Under the pieces are notes generated by a model. It made no database searches and had not been told where the DNA came from. It saw only the letters and a program-made list of their open reading frames with translations. The position numbers and the translations under genes were made by a program. Below, in pieces: positions 1-11,990 of a DNA stretch of 64,000 nt; position 1 is the stretch's first letter, and each line of letters starts with the position of its first letter. Source of the stretch: Schistocerca nitens (Eukaryota; Arthropoda; Insecta; Orthoptera; Acrididae); the NCBI RefSeq assembly GCF_023898315.1, contig NC_064618.1, positions 181,775,548 through 181,839,547 of the forward strand, given 5' to 3'.

Positions 1-884
<884 letters not shown>

Positions 885-3360
885 ACAGTGTCAACCAGCA
901 ACACCATTTCGGCTATCAGCTGCCAACAACTTCTCCATCACCATCTATGGTGTCTACCCAATACAACTGGACCTAGGTCTGCACCACATCTTCACCACCA
1001 CAGACATCACAGAACCTATCTTCGGTGCCAATTTCTTAGCACATTTCTGCAATGTCTTAGCACATTTCTGCCTTCTCCATGACAGTGCCAGTTCTCATCT
1101 CATCAACAAAGTTTTCTGTTGTTCAGCTGTTGAATTCCGTCATGTTGCGCAAAACTTTGTGCTGAAGCTCACCCATGCCGTTGACACATGGCAGTACCAG
1201 GAACTTCTCACGTATTTCGTAGCCATCTCACAAACACACCTGGGACCTAGGAAGTGCAGCACAGCACAGTCCATCACATCTGCACCATGCCTTGTCCTCC
1301 AGCTTTCAGAAAACCATGACTCCTCGCAATGGAGCGACCTGCTGCTAAAGCTGAACTTTGGGTCATGTTGAATTCCGTCATGTTGCGCAAAACTTTGTGC
1401 TGAAGCTCACCCATGCCGTTGACACATGGCAGTACCAGGAACTTCTCACGTATTTCGTAGCCATCTCACAAACACACCTGGGACCTAGGAAGTGCAGCAC
1501 AGCACAGTCCATCACATCTGCACCATGCCTTGTCCTCCAGCTTTCAGAAAACCATGACTCCTCGCAATGGAGCGACCTGCTGCTAAAGCTGAACTTTGGG
1601 TCATGCTTCAGGTTGGCACCATTTGCCATTTGGACAGCCCCTGGTCCTCTCCTCTCCAGCTTGTATCAGAGAAGGGTGCCACCTGGTGACCATGAGGTGA
1701 CTATTGTGCTCTTAATGCATGCACCATTCTGGACAGATATCAGGTTCCAAACCTTCACAACATCAACCATGTCCTCAGAAGCATTTTAGTATTCACCATC
1801 CTTGACTGCATGAAGGCATGTAAGCAGATACCATTGGCATGGAAGACTACCCGAACGCAACCATCACCATGCCCTTTGGATTCTTGGATCACTTGACACG
1901 ACATCTGGTCTCCGAAATGTTGCACAGACAAGGCAGCAATTCATCGAGAGTGAATTACATGACCTACCCTTTTGCTTCGCCTATCTTGATAACATACTGG
2001 TTTTTCTCTCTTCACTGCAGCAACAGCATGAACATGTCAGAAGCGTTTCAACAGCTAAACGATTTTGGATCCGTCATTAACCACTCCAAATGCATCTTGT
2101 TGCCTCCCACAAGACCTTCCAGGGCCACCACATTTGTACAGAGGGCATCCCTCAATGGAAACTTTCAGGCTATTCAGGAAATTCAATGTCCATGAACTTT
2201 CTGAAACTCAGAATAATGAACTTATACCGTTGTCATCTCCCCAGTAGAGCCTCCATTCAAGAGCCACTAACAGGTGCTCTTGCTGATCCTAAGACTAAGG
2301 GCAACAATTTGGTTCCTTGGACAAACCAAATGGATGCCACCTTCACTGCTGCCAACAGTTTTGCTGATGCTGCATTTCTGTCTCACCCAGCACATGATGC
2401 CCACTTGGTACCGGTGTTCAATTCCAACCAGCATACTTGAGGTGCAGCCTTGCAGCAACACTTCAGTTCCCGGCAACCTTGACCTCCTATTCAAGGAGAC
2501 TTACACCTACACAATGCCAATGGAGTGCTTTGACAGGAGGCTGCTTGCCATCTATGAGGCGATCCATTACTCTGGAGGCCAGAACCATGCATAAGTGATG
2601 CAAATTACCATAACAGGAAAACCTGGACTATGGAATGACAGAAGAATGTCATTTGGTCAGCTGAATCTTGTTTCCAACTTCTGGCCGAGTTTATGCCCCA
2701 ATAATGAAACATAGCAGGGGTTCGATGGTGGTTTTGGTACCCATACTGAGGTACTCCATGAACCAGATGGTTACTCTCCAAGGTCACATTACTGCCACGC
2801 ATTATGTGGCTCTTTTGGCTGATCATGTACACCTGACAGTAAAATGTTTCTTCCCCAACGGACATGCCATGTTCAAAGATAACATTCTGAGATGACTGGA
2901 AATGTTCTGAATGCCAACTGTTTTCTTACACCGTACTGTCAGTCCCTTCCTATCTCTGACAGCAGCAGTATCTTTTAAATATTATCAGTATTTTCACTTG
3001 CTAGTCAGAGGTGACACCTATTCCTGACATATCAGCTGAAACTGTGGCACAAGCATTTGTGAGTAAATGGATTGTTCGTTCTGGACTTCCACTCCACAGC
3101 ATCATGGATCGCAGATTGCAATTTGAGTCCCAGCTATTCAATGAGCTAGCCCAATTCTGTGGCACTCTGTCACTACACCACCACACGCCAGACTGTCAGC
3201 AATGGTATGATCAAGTGATAGCATTGCACTCTGAAAGCAGCTCTACTTTGCCACAACGCAACATGGACTACTCAATCCCCATCATCCTCCTCAGTCTCCA
3301 CACCAGTTTCAAGATGGACCTCAATGCCTCAGCAGCTGAGCTGGTCTAATATCAGCCCCT
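885..3360 (+). pseudogene. Decayed Ty3/Gypsy pol (protease end, RT, RNase H, integrase)
   Basis: Fragments in all three frames read as a degenerate Gypsy polyprotein. The protease-RT linker (an IFGANFLAHF-like block) lies near 1010. The RT fingers have SPWSSPLQLV near 1640 and a GDYCALNA block near 1700. The RT active site reads YLDN instead of YLDD near 1990, and the RT/RNase H connection has DPKTKGN at 2287. The integrase core has ISAETVAQAFVSKWI near 3030-3075 and the block LNASAAELV at 3322-3348. Stop codons and frameshifts occur throughout, so no protein can be made. No LTRs are recognisable on either side. The order of domains is normal for Metaviridae-type pol, so this is an old plus-strand insertion that kept its order while decaying. 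An internal 238-bp tandem duplication (1128-1603) adds a further rearrangement. Confidence 0.82.
1128..1603 (+). repeat. Perfect two-copy tandem duplication, period 238 bp
   Basis: 1128-1365 and 1366-1603 are identical base for base, including the segment that encodes the start of the Gypsy RT. Only the second copy continues into the RT fingers, so the first is a duplicated leading piece. Identity between copies is far higher than the conservation of the surrounding relic, so the duplication is much younger than the insertion, or is an assembly artefact. Confidence 0.96.
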
Positions 3361-6300
3361 TCAGATACCTGTCCCAGTATATCACATATTAAATTCCTAA
3401 TAAAACACATTGAATACCCACAAAATTTTACTAATATTTGATTGTTGGATTGGGAACATAATTCCTCAGCAGTCAATGTTAATGCCAACTGTTTCAGTTA
3501 AGCTAAATAGTTAGCATAAACAGAGCATAATTTTTTTAAAAGAAAGTAAAATGTTTTGTGAAATGATTTGCCTAAACATAATAAATATTCAAAGCCCCGT
3601 CAAACATTTCTCTAATCTATTTTACTTCTTTTAGGCAAATCATTTCACAAAACATTTGACCATTTTTTTAATTTTTTTTTCTTATTTTCGAGCTTTACTC
3701 AGAAAGCGTGATCTTACCGACACCTCAAGGTCTTCCTAGCGCGTAATGTTCTCGAAATGTCCCAAATTGAGTACTTGATTCGAAGGAAGCCTTTTTGACA
3801 AATATCACACCAATATATCTTTTTATGCATAAAATAGCTATGCCTTGAAGAGATGAACTTTTTGAAACTTCACTTACAATAAACTATCAGCAACTGTTCA
3901 CAAAATATTTGTTTTCCCTCAACTCACATATTTTCCTTGATTGCCCAATTACATTCAAATAATTAAATATTTGTTTGCAAAGCTAGACTTCACGGAGCTT
4001 GATTTGTATAGCATTAGTCTACTTCTCACTCTTCATTTGGCTATGAAAATTCGGATAAAAACCCATTGTGTAATTTATGGGGAGTCTTGTTTTCAACCAG
4101 CTCAAACATTTGACCAAAACCTTTTAAGTATTAATCATATGATGAAGTATTTGCATGCTGTCATTTGCAAAAAACCTAGTTTCGATATCTTGAGCCGTTT
4201 CTAAAGTATGACAATTTTTACAACCACCTGCTTCTCTATGTGCATAGAAGGAATTGGGCATGCCACACACAACCAGTATGCTGGGTATAAAAACCAACAT
4301 CCAGAGAAAGAAATGACATATCATTCTGCTCTCAACTTTAAATACAATTTCGATATGTTTGCTACATTTTATATGCATTAATGTATGGCCTAAAATCAAC
4401 TATAAACACCTTCTACACAATGCATTTTTACCTCTGAAAACAAAAATTTTGTGCAGCCATTTACTTACTTTCATGCACCACAGCAACTATGACTAACAAC
4501 AAAAAGAAATTCAGTCCCTTATCGAGCAAAGGTATCAAGCTGAAAAGATGCGAAAGAATCAAATTTTTTCGCCAAATAGTTTTCTTGAAACTAGATGTTA
4601 AGTTCTTCATCGCAGCCAGCACATCAGATCCAGCACTTCACTGAGAAGACATAACTGTCGCCATCCGTCGCGTGTGCTGCAGCAATGAGATTCAAACACT
4701 TTGAATTCAAATGTCGCCAGTTAGAATGGATAATCAGCAGTGGCACGGACGTTGTCAACCTAGGCCACTTCCTTAGCTGTACCTGTGGTAGCGTTCTCTC
4801 TTCTGAAGCTGTTGTGTGCTGTCAACACTACGTCCTACATAAGCAACAGAAGTGACTAACAGTGCAGGACAGACTTGATTCTTTCGCCTCTAAGAAACTG
4901 ATACACTGCTTGATTAAGGACTGTATTTCCTCTTGTTATTCATGATAGTTACTGTGTTACATGAAACTACGTATAAGACAGCATGAAATTTTTAAGAGTT
5001 TGCAGAGGTAAAAACACGTAACGTAGGTTTTGCATACGGTTCATTTCAGGTCATAAATTTCTGCTTATGGAATGCACTCAACATATCAAAATTTTATCTG
5101 AAGTTGCTTCTGTGACTCACATAGGACATGGGCATAGTGAATGTAGTGGTCGGGTCAGAGGTGGATTGTTTACTGCGTTTTTAAGCAGTTGCCCCAGCAA
5201 TGGGTGCTGCGTGACATTGTAACCATTTCTGTGATTAGTTTCTTGTACCAACAGTGCTGTTAATAAATGTTAACTTCGTGAGCAATTGTGTTCCTTATGT
5301 GATAGAACATACCCATTGTTCTTCCTGTGTAAATTATGCCAAATTTCATGGTACGTCACACCGACTAGGACACATTCTGCCACTCACCTCTAAATCATTC
5401 TTTGATACATCAAGACCAATACCTGCATGTAGTTTCTAACAGTATCTTATCCATGTGCTTCCTCTAGCAAAAGGTGGCTTTCTGCAGCAGATTTTTTTAG
5501 ATGAAAGAGGAAGAATAATGCCTCCCACACATCCTGTTTAGTAGGTAAAAAACACAACACGTTCACGGCAGTAAATAGGTACATTTTTTCCTCTCCACTC
5601 TGAAGTTACACACAGATCTGAGAGTCTGGCATTTCTACAGCGAAGTAAGTCCCATATCACTGTCCACTATGCAGCACTAAAAACATAAAATGTTTGGACA
5701 TGCAGTTTTAGTTATAACATGAATATGCATTTTTGTGAATTTTGAAATGTCAGATGGTAGCTTTTTGGCCTGGGGCTGTTGGTTGTACAAGCTCATTGAG
5801 GAAGGACGTATGCGGATGTGTGGCACGTCAATTGTGGCCAACATTGTTTGAAATTTTCATGTAACAGGAATATAAGCTTACAAAATTTCTCTACAGGTTT
5901 ATGGGTTTAGTAAAGTTTTCCACAGTTGATTTCGTAGGCTTCAAGTCTGAACAGCACCTTGAGTTTCAGGATTTAATAAATTCATTACCACGCTAGTGGG
6001 CCAATCTGTATCAGCACTCATGGCATTAAGCAAGGGTGAAATAAACATTTTTTTTTGTTTACTAAACAAGACTGCTGTGTTAAGGGCACATTTAATTCAT
6101 TACCAATATCCTGCCTGAAATTTAGTCAATTACCATGACTTTACTAGAACAGTTACTGGAAACTGCAACGAGTGCGAGGTCATCCCCTAGACCCTCATGT
6201 AGTCAATAAACTTCAAAATTGGTCACGTACTTCATTAAGCTCTTTTACATGAATTGTGAGTATAGAGAGAGGGTAACAAAACATGAAGGTGTCTTCATAA

Positions 6301-6370
6301 ATAACTAGAGTAACTAGGGCAATAGCCTTATATGTATTGGCACATAAAGTGGCAAAACATAAATACTTAC
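3361..6370. other. Gene-free stretch, probably intron or intergenic
   Basis: No coding frame with family resemblance was found on either strand over 3 kb. It lies 3' (minus-strand sense) of the exon at 6371-6826, so part of it is probably the intron of that gene. The only structure I can support is the short inverted repeat at 3549-3657. Confidence 0.5.
3549..3657. repeat. 28-bp perfect inverted repeat, 53-bp spacer
   Basis: 3549-3576 is the reverse complement of 3630-3657 (core ATGATTTGCCTAAA on the left). AGAAAGTAAAA-type sequence next to the left arm is also mirrored before the right arm. It could be the remains of a small foldback/MITE. No terminal direct repeat was identified. Confidence 0.85.
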
Positions 6371-6826
6371 TGTAAAGTGGTGTACTCTGAGGTGGACGAT
6401 CAGGAATATGTACTTCTTGCTGAGGTGGGCTGGTCAACTGAAATGATGCCACAGGTGCAGGAAACGATGTCTGAGTAGCAGGCTGCGCAAGAGAATGTGC
6501 TGGTGGACCTCCAGAAGGAAGACCAACTGTTTCCAGAGGCTGTGGTGCAGGTATTGCTGGAGGCAGATCCTTCACGACAGTTATACTTCCGTCAGTTTGC
6601 TGTGCTGGAGGTGAAGGAGGCTTCAGAGGTATGTTTTGCACTCCAGGGGATGTTCTGCTACTGTCTATGCTTGTTGTACCTATCAGGTGAAAACTACTCG
6701 AGGGAGCATTTTGTTGCTGATTGTTCAGTGGTGAGAATAGTTTTGGGACACTGATGTTAGGTACTCGTGGCAGCCCAGTTGCAGATGTCTGTGGTTCTTG
6801 CCCAATGAAACTATCAGCTTCAATAT
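6371..6826 (-). CDS. Probable internal coding exon, proline-rich (SEC23-interacting-protein-like)
   Basis: Read on the minus strand, a 456-nt open segment is bounded by a good acceptor (AAATGTTGCAG ending at 6827) and a strong donor (GTAAGTATTT beginning at 6370). It begins and ends in the same phase: two bases of a split codon first, one base last. The roughly 151 residues begin near ADSFIGQEPQTSA and are rich in Pro, Gln and Ser (PPSPPAQQ, PPQQEV, DRPPQSTPLY), with no membrane segment. Base composition is clearly more GC-rich than the flanks. SEC23IP (p125), a COPII-associated phospholipase-like protein at ER exit sites, has an acidic-DSFLGQ motif followed by a Pro/Gln-rich region ahead of its conserved globular part, and the exon end would suit the step just before that region. 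This identity is inference from one short motif plus composition. The exon call is stronger than the name. Neighbouring exons were not found, as expected with very long introns. Confidence 0.52.
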
Positions 6827-7992
6827 CTGCAACATTTAAAACAGAATCAGAATTTTATTGTCTCTTAATGTACAAGTAAGTTAAATCATCAGATGTTATA
6901 TATCACTGCAAAGTACATTGGTTAAGTCAAGGGGCAGGTCTAAAATGATTTTTTTTTTTTTTTATTTAAGACTGATAATGTTGAATTCTGATGGGGAAAG
7001 GATAGCAGGAACAATAATCTGAAGACCCAAAACCTCACATTTTTAGTGGACTTAAACTGCACACTTGAATGCCCATTGAAACATGAAAATCAACTTACTT
7101 ATTATTTGATGGGGAAAATGTAAGCACTTTATAAGAAAATTGCATTGTGGCAGGGACAACTTCTGACAAAGAACAATGCCTATTTCTCTAGTCTACCTGG
7201 TGATAGGGAAAATGTGAATTTTGACTAGTTCATTGCAATGTTGAAAGAATTACAATGACAGTTCTCTAAACATTTTCATGATACTACCAGTCTCACATTT
7301 GTATTTGACCCTTTGCCGTCTCATTTGAAGGCACCCCTGTGCATTTGCAGATGGAGCTGAATGATCTGCAATTTATGCATCTCATTTAAAAGACAAGTTA
7401 TTTTATGTCAAACTTCCCTGGAATTCTAGGAAATTTTCCTCAGGACGCGTTCCAAATCTCCCTAATGGGACTTCAAAAACGGTAACAGTGTTTTGATCAC
7501 TGTATGTATCAAAGTGGTTTCTCCCCCCCCCCCCTCCACAATGAACCTAAGTATGCCACATTTATCTGGCAACCTGAGTTACAAGAAAAACAGAGAAGCT
7601 GTTTGTACATGTCTGTGTGCTTACAGTTTGGGCCAGAAGTAAATTTCATTATGTCTTCAGCGAACCAGAAATAACACTGAGAATTGTTCTTATTTGTGTC
7701 AAATGTTGCCGGGAAATGTAGCCATTGGAATGTTGGCAGAGCAATTCTAGACGATAAAATTTGATTCTCCTACAGGTGGAAGAAACATTTACTCCGCCTT
7801 TAATGGCGTTCTATAGAGACTATTTGTTCTTCCTTTCTTTCGGTATTTAAGCTTAAAGGTTTTAAGAATTTTATAGGGAACAATGTGGCATGCACAGTAT
7901 TGCTGATGTAATGTGGTTCTAAACCAGCTCTTCTCTCTCTCCTCCCCCCCTCCTCCCCCTCTTCTGCACTTGCCTAAAATATTCCTGATCTT
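6827..7992. other. Intron-like stretch upstream of the minus-strand exon
   Basis: Begins with the polypyrimidine tract and acceptor of the preceding exon (minus sense). It otherwise holds only homopolymer runs (T run near 6950, C run near 7531-7543) and no supported coding sequence. Confidence 0.5.
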
Positions 7993-8002
7993 AACATATT
8001 TT

Positions 8003-8312
8003 CCCCCCCATGAACCATGGACCTTGCCGTTGGTGGGGAGGCTTGCGTGCCTCAACGATACAGATAGCCGTTCCGTAGGTGCAACCACAACGAAGGGGTA
8101 TCTGCTGAGAGGCCAGACAAACGTGTGGTTCCTGAAGAGGGGCAGCAGCCTTTTCAGTAGTTGCAGGGGCAACAGTCTGGATGATTGACTGATCTGGCCT
8201 TGTAACACTAACCAAAACGGCCTTGCTGTTCTGGTACTGTGAATAGCTGAAAGCAAGGTGAAACTACCGCCGTAATTTTTCCCGAGGGCATGCAGCTTTA
8301 CTGTATGGTTAA
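8003..8312 (+). promoter_or_regulatory. Conserved structured 5' UTR of the RTE family
   Basis: The region is non-coding but strongly conserved between element A and element B (47940-48230) and recognisable in element C (26150-26400). It has nested complementarity: GAGGC...GCCTC around an 8029-8060 hairpin, and CAGATA pairing with TATCTG about 35 nt later. Some RTE-like LINEs start with HDV-like self-cleaving ribozymes. I could not assemble a full double-pseudoknot by eye, so that remains a question. Confidence 0.45.
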
Positions 8313-11196
8313 ATGATGATGGCATCCTCTTGGGTAAAATATTCCGGAGGTAAAATAGTCCCCTATTCGGATCTCCGGGCAGGGACTACTCAGGAGGACG
8401 TCGTTATCAGGAGAAAGAAAACTGGCATTCTACGGATCGGAGCGTGGAATGTCAGATCCCTTAATCGGGCAGGTAGGTTAGAAAATTTAAAAACGGAAAT
8501 GGATAGGTTAAAGTTAGATATAGTGGGAATTAGTGAAGTTCGGTGGCAGGAGGAACAAGACTTCTGGTCAGGTGAATACAGGGTTATAAATACAAAATCA
8601 AATAGGGGTAATGCAGGAGTAGGCTTAATAATGAATAGGAAAATAGGAGTGCAGGTAAGCTACTACAAACACCATAGTGAATGTATTATTGTGGCCAAGA
8701 CAGAAACAAAGCCCATGCCTACTACAGTAGTAGAAGTTTATATGCCAACTAGCTCTGCAGATGACGAAGAAATTGAAGAAATGTATGATGAGATAAAAGA
8801 AATTATTCAGGTAGTGAAGGGAGACGAAAATTTAATAGTCATGGGTGACGAATTCGACAGTAGGAAAAGGGAGAGAAGGAAACATAGTAGGTAAATATGG
8901 ATTGGGGCTAAGAAATGAAAGAGGAAGCCGTCTATTAGAATTTTGCACAGAGCATAACTTAATCATAGCTAACACTTGGTTCAAGAATCATAAAAGAAGG
9001 TTGTATACATGGAAGAATCCTGGAGATACTAAAAGGTATCAGATAGATTATATAATGGTAAGACAGAGATTTAGGAACCAGGTTTTAAATTGTAGGACAC
9101 TTCCAGTTGCAGATGTGGACTCTGACCACAATCTATTGGTTATGAACTGTAGATTAAAACTGAAGAAATTACAAAAAGGTGGGAATTCAAGGAGATGGGA
9201 CCTGGATAAACTGACTAAACCAGAGGTTGTACAGAGTTTCAGGGAGAGCATAAGGGAACAACTGACAGGAATGGGGGAAAAAAATACAGTAGAAGAAGAA
9301 TGGGTAGCTCTGAGGGATGAAGTAGTGAAGGCAGCAGAGGATCAAGTAGGTTAAAAGACGAGGGCTAGTAGAAATCCTTGGGTAACAGAAGAAATATTGA
9401 ATTTAATTGATGAAAGGAGAAAATACAAAAATGCAGTAAATGAAGCAGGCAAAAAGGAATACAAATGTCTCAAAAATGAGATCGACAGGAAGTGCAAAAT
9501 GGCTAAGCAGGCATGGCTAGAGGACAAATTTAAGGGTGTGGAGGCTTATCTCACTAGGGGTAAGATAGATACAGCCTACAGGAAAATTAAAGAGACCTTT
9601 GGAGGAAAGAGAGCCACTTGCATAAATATCAAGAGCTCAGATGGAAACCCAGTTTTAAGCAAAGAAGGGAAAGCAGAAAGGTGGAAGGAGTATATAGAGG
9701 GTCTATACAAGGGCGATGTACTTGAGGACAATATATGGAAATTGAAGAGGATGTAGATGAAGATGAAATGGGAGATACGATACTGCGTGAAGAGTTTGAC
9801 AGAGCACTGAAAGACCTGAGTCGAAACAAGGCACCGGGAGTAGACAACATTCCATTAGAACTACTGACTGAGCTTGGGAGAGCCAGTCCTGACAAAACTC
9901 TACCAACTGGTGAGCCAGATGTACGAGACAGGCGAAATACACTCAGACTTCAAGAATAATATAATAATTCCAATCCCAAAGAAAGCAGGTGTTGACAGAT
10001 GTGAAAAGTACCGAACTATCAGTTTAATAAGTCACAGCTGCATAATACTAACACGAATTATTTACAGACGAATGGAAAAACTGGTAGATGCAGACCTCGG
10101 GGAAGCTCAGTTTGGATTCAGTAGAAATTTTGGAACATGTGAGGCAATACTGACCTTACGACTTATCTTAGAAGAAAGATTAAGGAAAGGCAAATCTACG
10201 TTTCTAGCATTTGTAGACTTAGAGAAAGCTTTTGACAATGTTGACTGGAATATTCTCTTTCAAATTCTAAAGGTGGCAGGGGTAAAATACAGGGAGCGAA
10301 AGGCCATTTACAATTTGTACAGAAACCAGATGGCAGTTATAGGAGCCGAGGGACATGAAAGGGAAGCAGTGGTTGGGAAGGGAGTGAGACAGGGTTGTAG
10401 CCTCTCCCCGATGTTATTCAATCTGTATATTGAGCAAGAATTAAAGGAAAGAAAAGAAAAATTTGGAGTAGGTATTAAAACCCAGGGAGAAGAAATAAAA
10501 ACCTTGAGGTTCGCCGATGATATTGTAATTCTGTCAGAGACAGCAAAGGACTTGGAAGAGCAGTTGAATTGAATGGACAGTGTCTTGAAAGGAGGATATA
10601 AGATGAACATCAACAAAAGCAAAACAAGGATAATAGAATGTAGTCAAATTAAGTCGGATGATGCTGAGGGAATTAGAGTAGGAAATGAGACACTTAAAGT
10701 AGTAAAGGAGTTTTGCTATTTGGGGAGCAAAATAACTGATGATGGTCGAAGTAGAGAGGATATAAAATGTAGACTGGCAATGGCAAGGAAAGCATTTCTG
10801 AAGAAGAGAAATTTGTTAACATCGGGTATAGAATTAAGTGACAGGAAGTCGTTTCTGAAAGTATTTGTATGGAGTGTAGCCATGTATGGAAGTGAAACAT
10901 GGACAATAAATAGTTTGGACAAGAAGAGAATAGAAGCTTTCGAAATGTGGTGCTACAGAAGAATGTTTAAGATTAGGTGGGTAGATCACGTAAGTAATGA
11001 GGAGGTATTGAATAGGATTGGGGAGAAGAGAAGTTTGTGGCACAACTTGACTAGAAGAAGGGATCGGTTGGTAGGACATGTCCTGAGGCATCAAGGAATC
11101 ACAAATTTGGCATTGGAGGGCAGCGTGGAGGGTAAAAATCTTAGAGGGAGACCAAGAGATGAATACACTAAGCAGATTCAGAAGGAGTTGCAGTAG
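8313..11196 (+). pseudogene. Broken RTE endonuclease-reverse transcriptase ORF of element A
   Basis: The reading frame begins near 8313 and encodes the EN domain (motifs GAWNVRSLNRAG and GISEVRWQ) up to a frameshift at about 8850, where the MGDWNS-type motif is damaged to MGDEFDS. It resumes through the EN end (DYIMVRQRFRNQVLN, SDHNLLV). A TAA interrupts at 9352-9354, and further frameshifts fall near 9735-9760 and 9870-9900. The RT core follows: FVDLEKAFDNVDW near 10215, RQGCSLSPMLFNLYIE, and FADDIVIL near 10515. A TGA at 10570 splits off the last 207 residues, which contain the YGSETWTINSLDKKRIEAF region typical of RTE C-termini. Damage is a handful of point events, compatible with a recently dead copy. 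Confidence 0.93.
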
Positions 11197-11484
11197 GTAC
11201 TGGGAGATGAAGGAGCTTGCACAGGATAGATTAGCATGGAGAGCTGCATCAAACCAGTCTCAGGACTGAAGACCACAACAACAACAACAACAACAACAAC
11301 AACATATTTTCTGTTATATTGAAGAATGGTTGATCTGTTCCCCGAATTCCTACTCTCATGTTACATTCACAAAGAAAGATACATTATTTCAAATAATTCC
11401 CCCTCTTCGTTATGTACAGTTAGTTTATTCTAACTCTTGAATATGAAAAGGTTTGCGAATACTGCTACCAGTCACAAAATTTGC

Positions 11485-11621
11485 TGATACTAAATTATTT
11501 ATTTAGTGACATGTTCCAAGGTGATACCTTCTCATGAGGCAATAATGGCATTACAGAAACATTTAACATAATTGTATACAGATATTCGAGGTTCTTTACA
11601 TGACTGCTGTGATCGTCTTGC

Positions 11622-11685
<64 letters not shown>

Positions 11686-11990
11686 GTGAGTGAGTGAGTG
11701 TGAGTAACCTAGCAATGACACTTTGTATATTGATCTGCACTTCACACAAAAATTTTTATAAAACTGTTACTTACTTGACAGTTTAATAAAAATTTTCAAG
11801 TGAACAGCAGACCAATATACAAAGTGACATTGCCTCTTACTAGGTTATCCTTCCCCCTCTCCTCAGGATGTAAAGAAACTTTAATGTCTTTATACATTTA
11901 TGCTGAATGTTTTTGTAATGCCACTATAGCCTGATAATGAGGTATCACCTCAAAACATGTAGCTAAATAAATAATTTACTAGTCAACAAA
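11485..11990. repeat. Large imperfect foldback interrupted by a (GA)n microsatellite
   Basis: Sequence around 11485-11767 is mirrored as an imperfect reverse complement at about 11775-11990. Examples are TAACCTAG...CACTTTGTATATTG at 11704 against 11800-11846, and GTGGCATTAC-type and GTGATACC blocks near 11520-11550 against 11915-11955. The ends read AAATTATTTATTTAG at 11491 and CTAAATAAATAATTT at 11963. A GA tract (about 11624-11690) and TGAG repeats sit only in the left arm, so they expanded after the palindrome formed. No coding content, so a non-autonomous foldback element. Confidence 0.8.

Larger units (their letters stand above)
8003..11300 (+). mobile_element. RTE-type LINE, element A, full length with 10-bp target-site duplication
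   Basis: A 3.3-kb non-LTR retrotransposon. The direct repeat AACATATTTT occurs at 7993-8002 and again at 11301-11310, exactly flanking the element. It starts with a C run and a 5' UTR that is nearly identical to that of element B at 47940. It carries an apurinic-endonuclease-like domain and a reverse transcriptase, and ends in an (ACA)n tail, the short-repeat tail typical of RTE elements. Perfect target duplications indicate a complete and fairly recent insertion, although the ORF is disrupted. A third, older copy lies at 26130-28530. Confidence 0.93.

Noticed and set aside
7789..8325. 178-codon minus-strand frame antisense to the RTE 5' UTR
   Set aside because: Overlaps the LINE 5' UTR, and similar frames appear in element B because the sequence is the same. 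No domain resemblance.
10694..11094. Several minus-strand frames antisense to the RTE reverse transcriptase
   Set aside because: Shadows of the LINE coding strand; the same shadows recur in element B.
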